A stretch of DNA of 64,000 nucleotides from Alphaproteobacteria bacterium (GCA_009377445.1 WHUA01000018.1:1-64000), one strand, 5' to 3'; counted from the first letter of the stretch, positions 1 to 7,099 are shown. Made by a program: numbers and translations. The notes: a model not told the origin generated them from the sequence alone.

Positions 1-91
1 AGCCGTACTCGCCCGCATGCTCCACCACCATCCGCACGGCCCGCGCGCGCACTTCCGGTGAATAATGTCCCCGTGCTCCCTGACTTCCCAT
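1..91 (-). CDS. IS3-family transposase OrfA, N-terminal fragment (runs off the window)
   Basis: Thirty codons from an ATG at 91 translate as MGSQGARGHYSPEVRARAVR followed by MVVEHAGEYG. The 'YSPEVRARAVRMV.EH' pattern is the typical start of the helix-turn-helix OrfA of IS3-family transposases, which binds the element ends and is joined to OrfB by programmed frameshifting. The upstream sequence GAGAGGATGGAGCG supplies a purine-rich ribosome site. The gene is cut by the window edge, so intactness is unknown. Confidence 0.75.
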   Translation of the reverse strand, partial: MGSQGARGHYSPEVRARAVRMVVEHAGEYG

Positions 92-141
92 CGCTCCATC
101 CTCTCAAGAGTTGGAGACTCCGGCAAACCCGGCGCGGTTCA
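1..141 (-). mobile_element. End of an IS3-family insertion sequence (partial)
   Basis: The first 141 bases read, on the minus strand, as the left end of an IS3-family element. The end begins TGAACCGCGCCGGGTTTGCC at 141 and is followed by a short leader and the start of a transposase OrfA. This terminal sequence style (TGAACCGC..CGGGTTT) is known from one IS3 subgroup. The rest of the element lies off the left edge, so completeness, the other inverted repeat and any target duplication cannot be judged. The element ends about 70 bp upstream of the broken toxin gene at 215. Confidence 0.75.
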
Positions 142-183
142 GATGCATATGCTGACAGCGCTGAGACTCGCGAGCTTTATTCA

Positions 184-202
184 GTTATCAGTATATGATA
201 AC
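184..202. promoter_or_regulatory. Perfect palindromic operator of the TumE/TumA-like locus
   Basis: GTTATCAGTATATGATAAC is a perfect inverted repeat with 7-bp arms and a 5-bp centre, ending 12 bp before the toxin remnant ATG. A TATGAT (194-199) inside it could be a -10 element. Toxin-antitoxin operons are usually autorepressed by the antitoxin, so this is the likely binding site of the HTH protein encoded at 298-675. The palindrome is seen directly; the partner is inferred. Confidence 0.6.
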
Positions 203-214
203 CCTTGTGGCAAA

Positions 215-301
215 ATGGCGAAAACGCAACGTGACAATAGCCTGGACACATTGCTGGACCTTGACGGGGAGGTGCTGAAAGAGAAGGGAGTGGACCCATG
301 A
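215..301 (+). pseudogene. TumE-like toxin remnant with an internal deletion
   Basis: A 28-residue frame starts MAKTQRDNSLDTLLDLDGEV and ends LKEKGVDP before TGA. The first part matches the conserved N-terminus of the DUF6516/TumE toxin family (about 100-125 residues, 'DTLLDLDG'), and the last part resembles the family's C-terminal end ('..VLKE+G..P'). The catalytic middle is absent, as if an in-frame deletion joined the two ends. The stop overlaps the next gene's ATG (ATGA), the usual coupling in these operons, and the antitoxin ribosome site AAGGGAG lies inside the remnant. Loss of toxin function is inferred; an alternative is an unrelated leader peptide. Confidence 0.6.
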
Positions 302-675
302 CGACGCTCAGAATAGGGATTTCATCCTATGACGAGATGAAGGCGCGCAGCATCGCGATCGCCAAGGGCGAGTATCGGCGCAAACGCGGCGAGCCGAAGG
401 TATGGTTCACGTCCATTGAAAGCGTCGCCAAGGTTCTTTCGGACCGCAACCGGGCGCTTCTCGAGCTGATCGCGAAGACGGAGCCGGGGTCACTCACCGA
501 GTTGGCGGCGCTATCCGGCAGAGCAAAGCCGAATCTCTCGAGGACACTCAAGACGATGGAGCGCCACGGGCTCGTGCGCCTGAAAAAAGGAGTGGGCGGC
601 AGCGTGGCGCCGCGCGTTCTCTATTCCGATATCGTGCTCGACATGCCGGTGATCGCAGAGAAGGCAGATCGTTAG
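298..675 (+). CDS. TumA-like winged-helix antitoxin / transcriptional regulator
   Basis: A 125-residue protein with a helix-turn-helix/winged-helix segment at about residues 52-95 (SLTELAALSGRAKPNLSRTL then MERHGLVRL). The preceding stretch 'GEPKVWFTSIESVAKVLSDRN' is typical of HTH antitoxins paired with DUF6516/TumE toxins. The ATG overlaps the toxin-remnant stop by 4 bp and is preceded by AAGGGAG. The antitoxin is intact although its toxin is not, so it may now be an orphan repressor acting on the palindrome at 184-202. Family assignment is from recalled sequence resemblance. It could also be read as a generic MarR-like regulator. Confidence 0.7.
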   Translation: MTTLRIGISSYDEMKARSIAIAKGEYRRKRGEPKVWFTSIESVAKVLSDRNRALLELIAKTEPGSLTELAALSGRAKPNLSRTLKTMERHGLVRLKKGVGGSVAPRVLYSDIVLDMPVIAEKADR

Positions 676-828
676 AGCGCCTCGGCACGCCCCGCATAGG
701 AATTACTGCACAAGAACAGAAAATATACTTGCTGTGCGCAAGTAGTGTGCATAACGATTCCATGAATAGTTTATGAATCTATAATGTGGTCAAGATCCTG
801 CCACTTTTTTGCCGTGTAGTGGCGCGAG

Positions 829-868
829 GATTACCTCGTTCGTATAATACAACAAGAGTGAGGTAATC
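829..868. promoter_or_regulatory. Inverted repeat flanking a consensus -10 box before the PEP-CTERM gene
   Basis: GATTACCTC (829-837) and GAGGTAATC (860-868) are exact inverted repeats separated by 22 bp that contain TATAAT (843-848). The right arm includes the GAGG ribosome site of the gene starting at 870. A transcript started from this -10 box would lack the left arm, so an operator for a repressor is more likely than an RNA hairpin. No good -35 hexamer is visible. Confidence 0.5.
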
Positions 869-869
869 A

Positions 870-1448
870 ATGTGGAGGGTCATTGTTGGCTCGCTCACGG
901 CTGTCTTTATTTCGTTCGGACAGGCGTGGGCACTTCCTACCGACGTGAGTACTGCCGGGGCGCTGACCTGTCCCGGCGGGTGCCAGGCCGGATCCACCCT
1001 GACCGTCGGCCGGGGTATCGTGGTGGCCCCGCCCAATCCGGAGGGGGCGGTTTTCCAAGATCACTATTCGTTCGCCCTTACCGGTCCGGTCGATATGGAG
1101 GGCAAGGGCTTCGCACTCGACTTCATTCCCGGCTTCGATGTCGAGGACCTGTCGTTCGAGCTGTTCGGTCCTGGACTGACGAGCCTCGGTTCGTTCGCCG
1201 TCCCTAACGGCAGCGGCGCCGAGTTCTTCGTGCCGTTGTCGTTCGCCAGCCTTGCCACGGGCGCTTACACGCTCCTGGTCAGCGGGATCATTCCGGGGGG
1301 CTTCAACGGCGCATACCTGATGGAGACGAATCTCGCGACGGCGGCGGTTTCGCAAGTGCCGTTGCCGCCGGCCATGTGGCTGCTCGTCTCCGCGTTGATG
1401 GGGATGTTCTCCCTGTCGACGATGCGGAAGCGGTCGCCGACCGCCTGA
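870..1448 (+). CDS. Exported protein with PEP-CTERM-like (VPLPP) sorting signal
   Basis: A 192-residue protein with an N-terminal signal peptide (cleavage likely after AWA, residue 21) and a C-terminal sorting region at 163-192: VPLPPAMWLL, a hydrophobic helix and a basic MRKR tail. This VPLP..W variant of PEP-CTERM directs exosortase-dependent export and anchoring. Residues 60-68 contain F-x-D-H-Y-S-F, as in FxDxF-type PEP-CTERM proteins, and the middle is beta-rich with few charges. The ATG follows GAGGT at 5 bp spacing. No exosortase gene lies in the window, so it must be elsewhere. Specific function is unknown. Confidence 0.75.
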   Translation: MWRVIVGSLTAVFISFGQAWALPTDVSTAGALTCPGGCQAGSTLTVGRGIVVAPPNPEGAVFQDHYSFALTGPVDMEGKGFALDFIPGFDVEDLSFELFGPGLTSLGSFAVPNGSGAEFFVPLSFASLATGAYTLLVSGIIPGGFNGAYLMETNLATAAVSQVPLPPAMWLLVSALMGMFSLSTMRKRSPTA

Positions 1449-1512
1449 CCTGAATAACGTCGTCGCCACGGGGGAAAGAACCCCCGGGCATTTGGAACTG
1501 TCCACACGCAAT

Positions 1513-1566
1513 CCTCACCCGTAACGACCCTGCGTAATCTTCGTCGAAACGGGTGAGGCGCTTTTT
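1513..1566 (+). terminator. Rho-independent terminator of the PEP-CTERM gene
   Basis: CCTCACCCGT (1513-1522) pairs exactly with ACGGGTGAGG (1549-1558), followed by CGCTTTTT. The loop is long (26 nt) but the stem is perfect and the T-run follows at once. A second small hairpin, CGGGGG/CCCCCG at 1469-1486, lies between the stop codon and this site and may add to termination. Confidence 0.6.
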
Positions 1567-1612
1567 CCCCTCACACACCCTCGATCCGACAGCCTGAGCG
1601 TCCGCATCACGC

Positions 1613-1665
1613 AAAAAAAGAAGCGCCCCGCCTAGGTGGTCTCTGGGGAGAGAGGGGCGGGGCGC
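1613..1665 (-). terminator. Rho-independent terminator of the 1706-2587 gene
   Basis: On the minus strand GCGCCCCGCC (1665-1656) pairs with GGCGGGGCGC (1632-1623), followed by TTCTTTTTTT. The 10-bp GC stem plus U-tract is a textbook intrinsic terminator placed 40 bp after the stop codon of the minus-strand gene ending at 1706. Confidence 0.85.
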
Positions 1666-1705
1666 AGTGGTGTCCGCTGGATGGCTGACAGCGGGCACCG
1701 ACGAC

Positions 1706-2587
1706 TCAGAAATTAGGCTGCTGGACGATCTCCCAGGCGCCGTCGGGCTGGCGGCACGCGGTGCCGTAGGCCTGCTCGCTGTTGCCGCCGACCGTCACGG
1801 TCTGCTGGAACTCGCGGCAATAGCGGTTCTGGCTGCTCGTGCCCTCGCGCACGGCGGTCACGCTGCCGGCGGCGCCGGCGTCGTTCCAGTAGATGGCCTG
1901 GCCGATCGGGGCGGCGGCCGCGCGGATCTGCGCGTCCTCGTAGCTCCGCTGCTGCGCCTCGGACAGCGCGCCGATCAGGGCGACGCTGATCGCGGTGAAG
2001 GCGAGCCACTGGTAAGCGTCATTGTCGTGACGGTAGTGGCCGTAGCCGTGGTAGCGGTGGCCGTAGTGGCGCGTGACCCACACGTTGCGATAGCGGCGGC
2101 GCTCCGGCACGACGATCACGCGGGCCGGCGGGCCGTAGTGCACGTTGTGCCGGTGATAGTCTGTCCGTACCACGGGGCTGCGGCGCACGACTTCGCGGTG
2201 CACGACCACGGGCTTGTTCACGACCTTGACGGCGGGCGCATAGCGGATCTCGCGATGCACGACGACCGGTTTTTGCACGATCTTCACGGCCGGTCGGCGA
2301 TGCTCGACATTGCGGTGCACGTTCTTGTGCTTCTCCACCACCTTTACGGCGGAGCGGCGGTCGTGCGACGGGCCGCGATCGGCCTTGCGCTCATGTCCGC
2401 GGTTGTCGTCGTGACGGCTGCGGCGATGATGATCGTGGCTGCGGGCGTCGCCGCGCCGCGAATCTTCGCGCTTGAAATTCCTGTCCCGGTCGGGGCCGGC
2501 AAAGGCCGGGCCCATTGCGACCAGATTCGCACCGATGGCCGCGATCAGGCCGGAAGCGACGAGGCGCTTGCTGAAGGTGGTGCGCAT
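1706..2587 (-). CDS. Exported His/Arg/Val-repeat protein with 17-kDa surface-antigen-like C-terminus
   Basis: 293 residues from an ATG at 2587 preceded by AGGAG. A signal peptide ends near AMGPAFA (residue about 30). Residues about 31-190 are a low-complexity region rich in R, H and K, with repeated units of the form K-V-V-x-K-P-V-V-V-H-R-E and many HH/HY pairs that could bind metal or polyanions. A hydrophobic stretch (WLAFTAISVALIGALSEA) follows. The last ~60 residues (NRYCREFQQTVTVGGNSEQA, then YGTACRQPDGAWEIV) match the conserved end of 17-kDa surface-antigen/SmpA-type outer-membrane proteins. Probably an envelope protein. It lies next to a Spy-like gene and a two-component system, which fits envelope stress. 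Confidence 0.65.
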   Translation of the reverse strand: MRTTFSKRLVASGLIAAIGANLVAMGPAFAGPDRDRNFKREDSRRGDARSHDHHRRSRHDDNRGHERKADRGPSHDRRSAVKVVEKHKNVHRNVEHRRPAVKIVQKPVVVHREIRYAPAVKVVNKPVVVHREVVRRSPVVRTDYHRHNVHYGPPARVIVVPERRRYRNVWVTRHYGHRYHGYGHYRHDNDAYQWLAFTAISVALIGALSEAQQRSYEDAQIRAAAAPIGQAIYWNDAGAAGSVTAVREGTSSQNRYCREFQQTVTVGGNSEQAYGTACRQPDGAWEIVQQPNF

Positions 2588-2667
2588 GGAACTGTCTCCT
2601 CGACTTTCCTTCCGTTGCCGCTGCCGGACGGCCGCGTTTGGCCGTCCGGCAGCGGAGGGGTTGTCGC

Positions 2668-3204
2668 TTAGCCGCGATGGCCCCGGTGGCCGCGGTGGCT
2701 CCGGGTAAACAGGCCGTCGACGGCCTTCTGCTGCTTCTCGCTCAGTGTGGCATAAAACTTCTCGAAGGACGGCTTCACCGAGCGCATGACCTCGAGCCGG
2801 GACGACATCGCCGTCTCGAAACGATTGAAACGCTCGACCGCGTTCTTCGGTTTCTCCTGGTCCTTGCGCGCCTCGCAGGACTTCTTGATCGTCTCCTTGC
2901 CGGCGTCCATCGCCGTCTTGAGCTCGGACCAGGCGGTCTTCTGTTCCGGCGTGAACGCCATCAGCCCTTCGATGACGTTGACCTGGCGCTCCATGTAGCC
3001 GCCGGCCCGCGCGCTGCAGTCGTGCCGGCCGCGCCAGCCGTGGCCTTCGCCGCGCGCCTTGTGCATATGGCTGTGGGCGGAGCGGGCGGCCGCCGCTTCG
3101 TCGCCGCTCGGGGCTTGCCCGGGCGCGGCGGAGACGGCTGCAACCGAAAGCGCGGTCATGGCTGCGACGGCGCTGCCGGCGAGAAGGGCTTTCATACGGG
3201 TCAT
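2668..3204 (-). CDS. Spy/CpxP-like LTxxQ periplasmic protein
   Basis: 178 residues with a signal peptide (cleavage near VSAAP, residue 27) and a helical periplasmic domain. LTxxQ-type motifs appear as 'FTPEQKTAW' and 'LSEKQQKAVD', the hallmarks of the Spy/CpxP family of periplasmic chaperones and stress sensors. A His-rich stretch (HSHMHKARGEGHGWRGRHDC) and a terminal HRGHRGHRG tail could bind metal. The start at 3204 is supported by GAGGAG upstream; MKALLAG at 3195 is an alternative. It is divergent from the response regulator at 3395, sharing a 190-bp regulatory region, which suggests it is an output or modulator of that two-component system. Confidence 0.75.
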   Translation of the reverse strand: MTRMKALLAGSAVAAMTALSVAAVSAAPGQAPSGDEAAAARSAHSHMHKARGEGHGWRGRHDCSARAGGYMERQVNVIEGLMAFTPEQKTAWSELKTAMDAGKETIKKSCEARKDQEKPKNAVERFNRFETAMSSRLEVMRSVKPSFEKFYATLSEKQQKAVDGLFTRSHRGHRGHRG

Positions 3205-3332
3205 TTCGGATCTCCTCAGTCTTGGTGGCCTCGCGGCGCATTGCCGCTATGCCCTCCGATATACCGTACCGGACCCGCCATACGATGACGCGATTGAGGC
3301 AAAGTGTAAGGCTTTGTTGCGGGCCGCCTGGC

Positions 3333-3387
3333 TGTAACATTCGGTTACAAAAAAGCTGGCATCCGGCCGGATTCCTGCCCCTATAAT
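3333..3387 (+). promoter_or_regulatory. Probable autoregulated promoter of the two-component operon
   Basis: TGTAAC-ATTCG-GTTACA (3333-3349) is a 6-bp inverted repeat upstream of a perfect -10 box TATAAT (3382-3387). There is no recognisable -35 hexamer, as expected for an activator-dependent promoter, and the palindrome sits roughly 45-60 bp before the expected start at about 3394. That start nearly coincides with the ATG at 3395, so the mRNA is probably leaderless. The same palindrome may also control the divergent Spy-like gene. Binding by the encoded OmpR-type regulator is inferred. Confidence 0.55.
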
Positions 3388-3394
3388 CCGGCCC

Positions 3395-4114
3395 ATGCCG
3401 AAATCGCCGCATATCCTGGTGGTCGACGACGACCGCGAGATCCGCAGCCTCGTGGCCCAGCTTCTGCGCAAGCACGGCTTCCGGGTGACGGACGCCGCGG
3501 ACGGGCGCGAGATGATGCAGGTGCTGGAGGACGGCCGTTTCGACCTGGTCGTGCTCGACCTGATGCTGCCCGGCGAGGACGGGCTCACGCTCTGCCGCCG
3601 GGTGCGGGGGACATCGTCGCTGCCGATTATCATGCTGACGGCGATGGGCGAGGAGACCGACCGCATCGTCGGGCTCGAGATGGGGGCCGACGACTACCTG
3701 CCGAAGCCCTTCAACCCGCGGGAGCTGCTCGCCCGCATCCGGGCGGTCCTGCGCCGCACCGGCGGCGAGGCGCCGGAGCCGCAGGAGGAAAACGGCGGCC
3801 TCCGCGTCTTCGAAGGCTGGTCGCTCGACCTCGCCAAGCGCGAGCTGCGCGCGCCGGATGGCACGCTGGTGCCGCTCACCGCGGGCGAATACGACCTGCT
3901 GGCCGCCATCGTCGAGCGGCCGGGCCGGGTACTGAGCCGCGACCAGCTCCTCGACCTCACGCGCGGGCGGGACGCCGCGCCCTTCGACCGCAGCGTCGAC
4001 GTGCAGATCAGCCGGCTCCGCCGGAAGCTGGAGCCGGACCCGAAGGAGCCGCAGATCATCAAGACGGTGCGCGGTGGCGGCTACGTGCTCGCCTGCGAGG
4101 TGACGCGGTCATGA
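3395..4114 (+). CDS. OmpR-family response regulator
   Basis: 239 residues: receiver domain 1-125 with acidic pocket D11-D13, phosphoacceptor D55, T82 and K104; winged-helix output domain about 135-235 with the R-SVDVQISRLRRKLE and T-V-R-G-G-G-Y-V motifs of OmpR/PhoB proteins. It overlaps the sensor kinase gene by 4 bp (ATGA) and is divergent from a Spy/CpxP-like gene. Together these suggest an envelope or metal stress system. No Shine-Dalgarno precedes the ATG; the TATAAT box ends 7 bp upstream, which points to a leaderless transcript. Confidence 0.93.
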   Translation: MPKSPHILVVDDDREIRSLVAQLLRKHGFRVTDAADGREMMQVLEDGRFDLVVLDLMLPGEDGLTLCRRVRGTSSLPIIMLTAMGEETDRIVGLEMGADDYLPKPFNPRELLARIRAVLRRTGGEAPEPQEENGGLRVFEGWSLDLAKRELRAPDGTLVPLTAGEYDLLAAIVERPGRVLSRDQLLDLTRGRDAAPFDRSVDVQISRLRRKLEPDPKEPQIIKTVRGGGYVLACEVTRS

Positions 4115-5517
4115 AGCGCAAGCATTCGGTCGGGCTGACCGGCCGGCTGTCGATCATTCTGGTCGCCGTCGTCATCCTGCTGGGCGCCGCCGGAGCCGCC
4201 TTCTACTTCTACAGCCAGGCGGAGGCGCGGCGCGACATTGCCGTGGTCGTGGCCGACCGGATCTTTTCCGTGGTCGAGCTGATCGAAGGCACTCCGGAAA
4301 ACCAGCGGCCGATGCTGCTGCGCGCGCTCCGCAGCCCATGGTTCCGCGCGACGATCCGCGCGGATGCGCCGCAAATGTCGCCGGACGTGTCTCCGGAGTT
4401 CGCCAATCTGGACACGCTCCTGCGCCGCCAGCTCCTGTCGCTCGGCGAGCGGCCGATCCTGATCGGCGAACACGAGCAGCAGGCGGAGCGAGCGCGTGGC
4501 CCCGGCGGCCCCGGCGGCCCCGGCGGCGATGACGACGAGGGGCCGCGGCGCCATCGGCGTTTCCTGGTGGTCGGCGTCGAGCTGCCGGATACCAACTGGC
4601 TGGTGTTCCGCGTCCCGCTCAGGGAGAACCGGCTGCCGCGCGAGACCCACATGATCGCGGTGATCGGCGTATCCGCGCTGGTCATCCTGTTCTTCGCGAT
4701 CTGGGCGGCGCATCGCGTCACCCGGCCGCTGGCGCATTTCGCGGAAGCCGCCGACCGGCTCGGCGTGGACCTGCGCTCGTCGCCGCTGCCCGAGCACGGT
4801 TCGCGCGAGCTGCGCAAGGCGGCGCGCGCCTTCAACCAGATGCAGGACCGGCTTCGCCGGCTGATCGACGACCGGACGATGATGCTGGCGGCGATCTCGC
4901 ATGATCTCAGGACCGTGCTGACACGGCTCAAGCTGCGGGCGGAATTCATCGACGAGCCGCAGCAGCGCGACAAGGCGGTCGCCGACATCGACGAAATGCT
5001 GGCCATGCTCGACGCCAGCCTGTCCTTCGCCCGCGACGACACCGCGGAGGAGGCTCGGACCTCGGTTGACCTGTCCTCGCTGCTGCAGAGCCTGTGCGAC
5101 GACCTCGCGGACGCCGGCGGCAGGGTCGCTTACGAAGGGCCGCCACGCCTCGCCTACTGGTCGCAGCCGGTGGCGATGCGCCGCGCCTTCGCGAACCTCA
5201 TCGGCAACGCCTTGAAATACGGCGGCGAGGCCGACGTGTCCGCCGCGGGAAGCGAGGGGGCGGTGACGGTCGAGATCGCCGACCGCGGCCCCGGCATTCC
5301 GGCGGCCATGCGCGAGCAGGTCTTCGCGCCGTTCTTCCGGCTCGAGGGATCGCGCAGCCGCGAGACCGGCGGCAACGGCCTGGGGCTGTCCGTGGCGCGC
5401 AGCATCGTCCGCCGGCACGGCGGCGACATCACGCTGCATGACCGGGACGGCGGCGGGCTGCTGGTGCGCGTCACGCTGCCCGCGGTGGCGGGCGAGACGT
5501 CGCGGGCGGCGGCGTAG
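4111..5517 (+). CDS. Membrane sensor histidine kinase (EnvZ/CpxA type)
   Basis: 468 residues. TM1 about 12-34, periplasmic loop 35-180, TM2 181-201, HAMP about 202-255, DHp with phosphoacceptor H264 (AAISHDLRTVLTRL), HATPase with N-box N366, G1 DRGPGIP (391-397) and G2 GGNGLGLSVAR (420-430). The periplasmic loop contains an unusual flexible segment, RGPGGPGGPGGDDDEGPRRH (129-148), whose acidic cluster could bind a cation. Cognate kinase of the regulator at 3395, with which it is translationally coupled. The stimulus is unknown; the neighbouring Spy-like and surface-antigen-like genes suggest envelope stress or metal. Confidence 0.93.
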   Translation: MKRKHSVGLTGRLSIILVAVVILLGAAGAAFYFYSQAEARRDIAVVVADRIFSVVELIEGTPENQRPMLLRALRSPWFRATIRADAPQMSPDVSPEFANLDTLLRRQLLSLGERPILIGEHEQQAERARGPGGPGGPGGDDDEGPRRHRRFLVVGVELPDTNWLVFRVPLRENRLPRETHMIAVIGVSALVILFFAIWAAHRVTRPLAHFAEAADRLGVDLRSSPLPEHGSRELRKAARAFNQMQDRLRRLIDDRTMMLAAISHDLRTVLTRLKLRAEFIDEPQQRDKAVADIDEMLAMLDASLSFARDDTAEEARTSVDLSSLLQSLCDDLADAGGRVAYEGPPRLAYWSQPVAMRRAFANLIGNALKYGGEADVSAAGSEGAVTVEIADRGPGIPAAMREQVFAPFFRLEGSRSRETGGNGLGLSVARSIVRRHGGDITLHDRDGGGLLVRVTLPAVAGETSRAAA

Positions 5518-5531
5518 GGCGGGGGTTCGAT

Positions 5532-5547
5532 TATCTACTAGTAGATA
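5532..5547. repeat. 16-bp perfect palindrome TATCTACTAGTAGATA
   Basis: A perfect AT-rich palindrome lies 14 bp after the kinase stop codon and before the REP-like pair. It has no U-tract, so it is unlikely to be a terminator. It could be a protein-binding site or a restriction/recombination target. No partner is recognised. Confidence 0.5.
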
Positions 5548-5560
5548 TCACGCCGGAAAC

Positions 5561-5642
5561 TCATGCTTCGACAAGCTCAGCATGAGGATTTGTGTTTTGA
5601 ATCAATATAATGCCCTCATCCTGAGCTTGTCGAAGGATGAGT
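5561..5642. repeat. REPIN-like pair, repeat family 1 (copy a)
   Basis: Two inverted units face each other across about 25 bp: TCATGCTTCGACAAGCTCAG.. (5561-5587) and ..CTGAGCTTGTCGAAGGATGA (5613-5641). Each unit is itself a hairpin (CTCATGCT/AGCATGAG type arms around GAGC-TTGTC). The two converge on the intergenic space between the sensor kinase and rhlE. Related copies are at 8565, 16200, 45366 and 55478. Confidence 0.8.
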
Positions 5643-5662
5643 CGCGCGGGACTTGTCGGGCG

Positions 5663-7099
5663 TCAGGTGACCTTGACGGGGCGCAGCAGGAAGGCGGGAG
5701 TGTCGTCGCCGAAGCCGCGCGACGGCTTGGCGGGCTCGGCCTTGGGCTGGGTCTTGGGTTGGGTCTTGGCCTCGGGCCGGGGCTGGCGCGGCTCCGGTCT
5801 TGCGGCCTGAGGCCTGGGGGGTCGGCGCTCCTGCGCCGGCTTGCTCCGCTCCTGCGCGGGCGGCGCGGGGTGCGGGGCGGCGGGCGAGGATTGACGCTCC
5901 TCTTTCTCGGCGCCGCGGCGGCTGGGCCGGCGGCGGCGCTTGCGGCCGGATTCTTCGGTGATCTCCACGTTCGCGCGGGTCAGGCCGTCCAGCTCGATGC
6001 GTGGTATCGGCTTGCCCATCATCTTCTGGATGGCGGCGACATAGCGCGCATCGTCCTCGGTCGCCAGCGAGATCGCGCGGCCGGACTTGCCGGCGCGGCC
6101 CGTGCGCCCGATGCGGTGCACGTAGTCTTCCGAATTGATCGGAACGTCGAAATTGAAGACGTGGCTCATGCCCACGATATCCAGCCCGCGCGCCGCCACG
6201 TCGGAACAGACGAGATACTTGATCTCGCCCTTCTTGAAGGATTCGAGCGTCGCCGTGCGGCTGAACTGGTCCATGTCGCCGTGCAGCGCGCCCACTTCGA
6301 AGCCGTGCCGGCTGAGCGAGCGATGCAGGATGCCGACGTCGCGCTTGCGGTTGCAGAAGATCAGCGCGTTCGACGGCTGCTCGTCGTTGAGCAGCTTGCG
6401 CAGCGCCTCGCGCTTGTCGCGGGCGTCGACGATGACCAGCGCCTGGGCCACCGTTTCCGCCGTCGTGGAGGGCGGGCTCACCGAGATCTCCTTCGGGTTC
6501 ATCAGGAATTTCTCGGCAAGGCCGCGAATCTCGCGCGGCATGGTGGCGGAGAACATGAGGGTCTGGCGCAAGCGCGGCAACAGCTTCACGATACGCTCGA
6601 CGTCGGGGATGAAGCCCATGTCGAGCATCCGGTCCGCCTCGTCGATCACCAGGATCTTCACGTCGGACATCAGGATCCGGCCGCGCTCGTAGTGGTCGAT
6701 CAGGCGCCCCGGCGTGGCGACCAGCACGTCGACGCCGCGGTCCAGCGCCTTCTCCTGGTCGTCGAAGGAGACGCCGCCGATCAGCAGCGCCATCGAGAGC
6801 TTCTGGTATTTGCCGTAGGTCTTGAAGTTCTCGGCCACCTGGGCGGCCAGTTCCCGGGTCGGCTCCAGGATCAGCGAGCGCGGCATCCGCGCCCGGGCCC
6901 GCCCGTGCGAGAGAATGTCGAGCATGGGGAGCACGAAGGACGCGGTCTTGCCGGTCCCGGTCTGGGCGCAGCCGAGCAAATCCCGGTTCATCAGGACGTA
7001 GGGAACCGCCTGCTCCTGGATGGGGGTCGGCGTTTCATATCCCGCGTCGGTGATCGCGCGGAGTATTTCGTCCGATAGGCCTAGATCTTTGAAAAGCAT
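5663..7099 (-). CDS. rhlE: DEAD-box ATP-dependent RNA helicase, RhlE-like
   Basis: 478 residues. All helicase motifs are present: Q motif (F3 to PTPIQEQ), Walker A AQTGTGKT (45-52), PTREL (80-84), DEAD (153-156), SAT (184-186), ARGLD (303-307) and HRIGRTGR (329-336). A basic, Pro/Arg-rich tail follows from about residue 385 (RKRRRRPSRRGAEKEE), as in RhlE-type helicases, and probably binds RNA. Role: unwinding structured RNA in ribosome assembly, RNA decay and cold adaptation. The start at 7099 (MLFKDLGLSD) matches the family N-terminus. The gene stands alone between convergent and divergent neighbours. Confidence 0.93.
   Translation of the reverse strand: MLFKDLGLSDEILRAITDAGYETPTPIQEQAVPYVLMNRDLLGCAQTGTGKTASFVLPMLDILSHGRARARMPRSLILEPTRELAAQVAENFKTYGKYQKLSMALLIGGVSFDDQEKALDRGVDVLVATPGRLIDHYERGRILMSDVKILVIDEADRMLDMGFIPDVERIVKLLPRLRQTLMFSATMPREIRGLAEKFLMNPKEISVSPPSTTAETVAQALVIVDARDKREALRKLLNDEQPSNALIFCNRKRDVGILHRSLSRHGFEVGALHGDMDQFSRTATLESFKKGEIKYLVCSDVAARGLDIVGMSHVFNFDVPINSEDYVHRIGRTGRAGKSGRAISLATEDDARYVAAIQKMMGKPIPRIELDGLTRANVEITEESGRKRRRRPSRRGAEKEERQSSPAAPHPAPPAQERSKPAQERRPPRPQAARPEPRQPRPEAKTQPKTQPKAEPAKPSRGFGDDTPAFLLRPVKVT

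Noticed and set aside
2588..3475. The open frame of the 1706 gene continues upstream through the Spy-like gene
   Set aside because: The signal peptide and AGGAG-supported ATG at 2587 mark the real start; the upstream part is an antisense or frame shadow of the Spy-like gene and regulator.
4081..5439. Long open frame antisense to the sensor kinase
   Set aside because: High-GC shadow; composition is Arg/Gly/Ala-rich with no domain, while the plus-strand kinase has all motifs.
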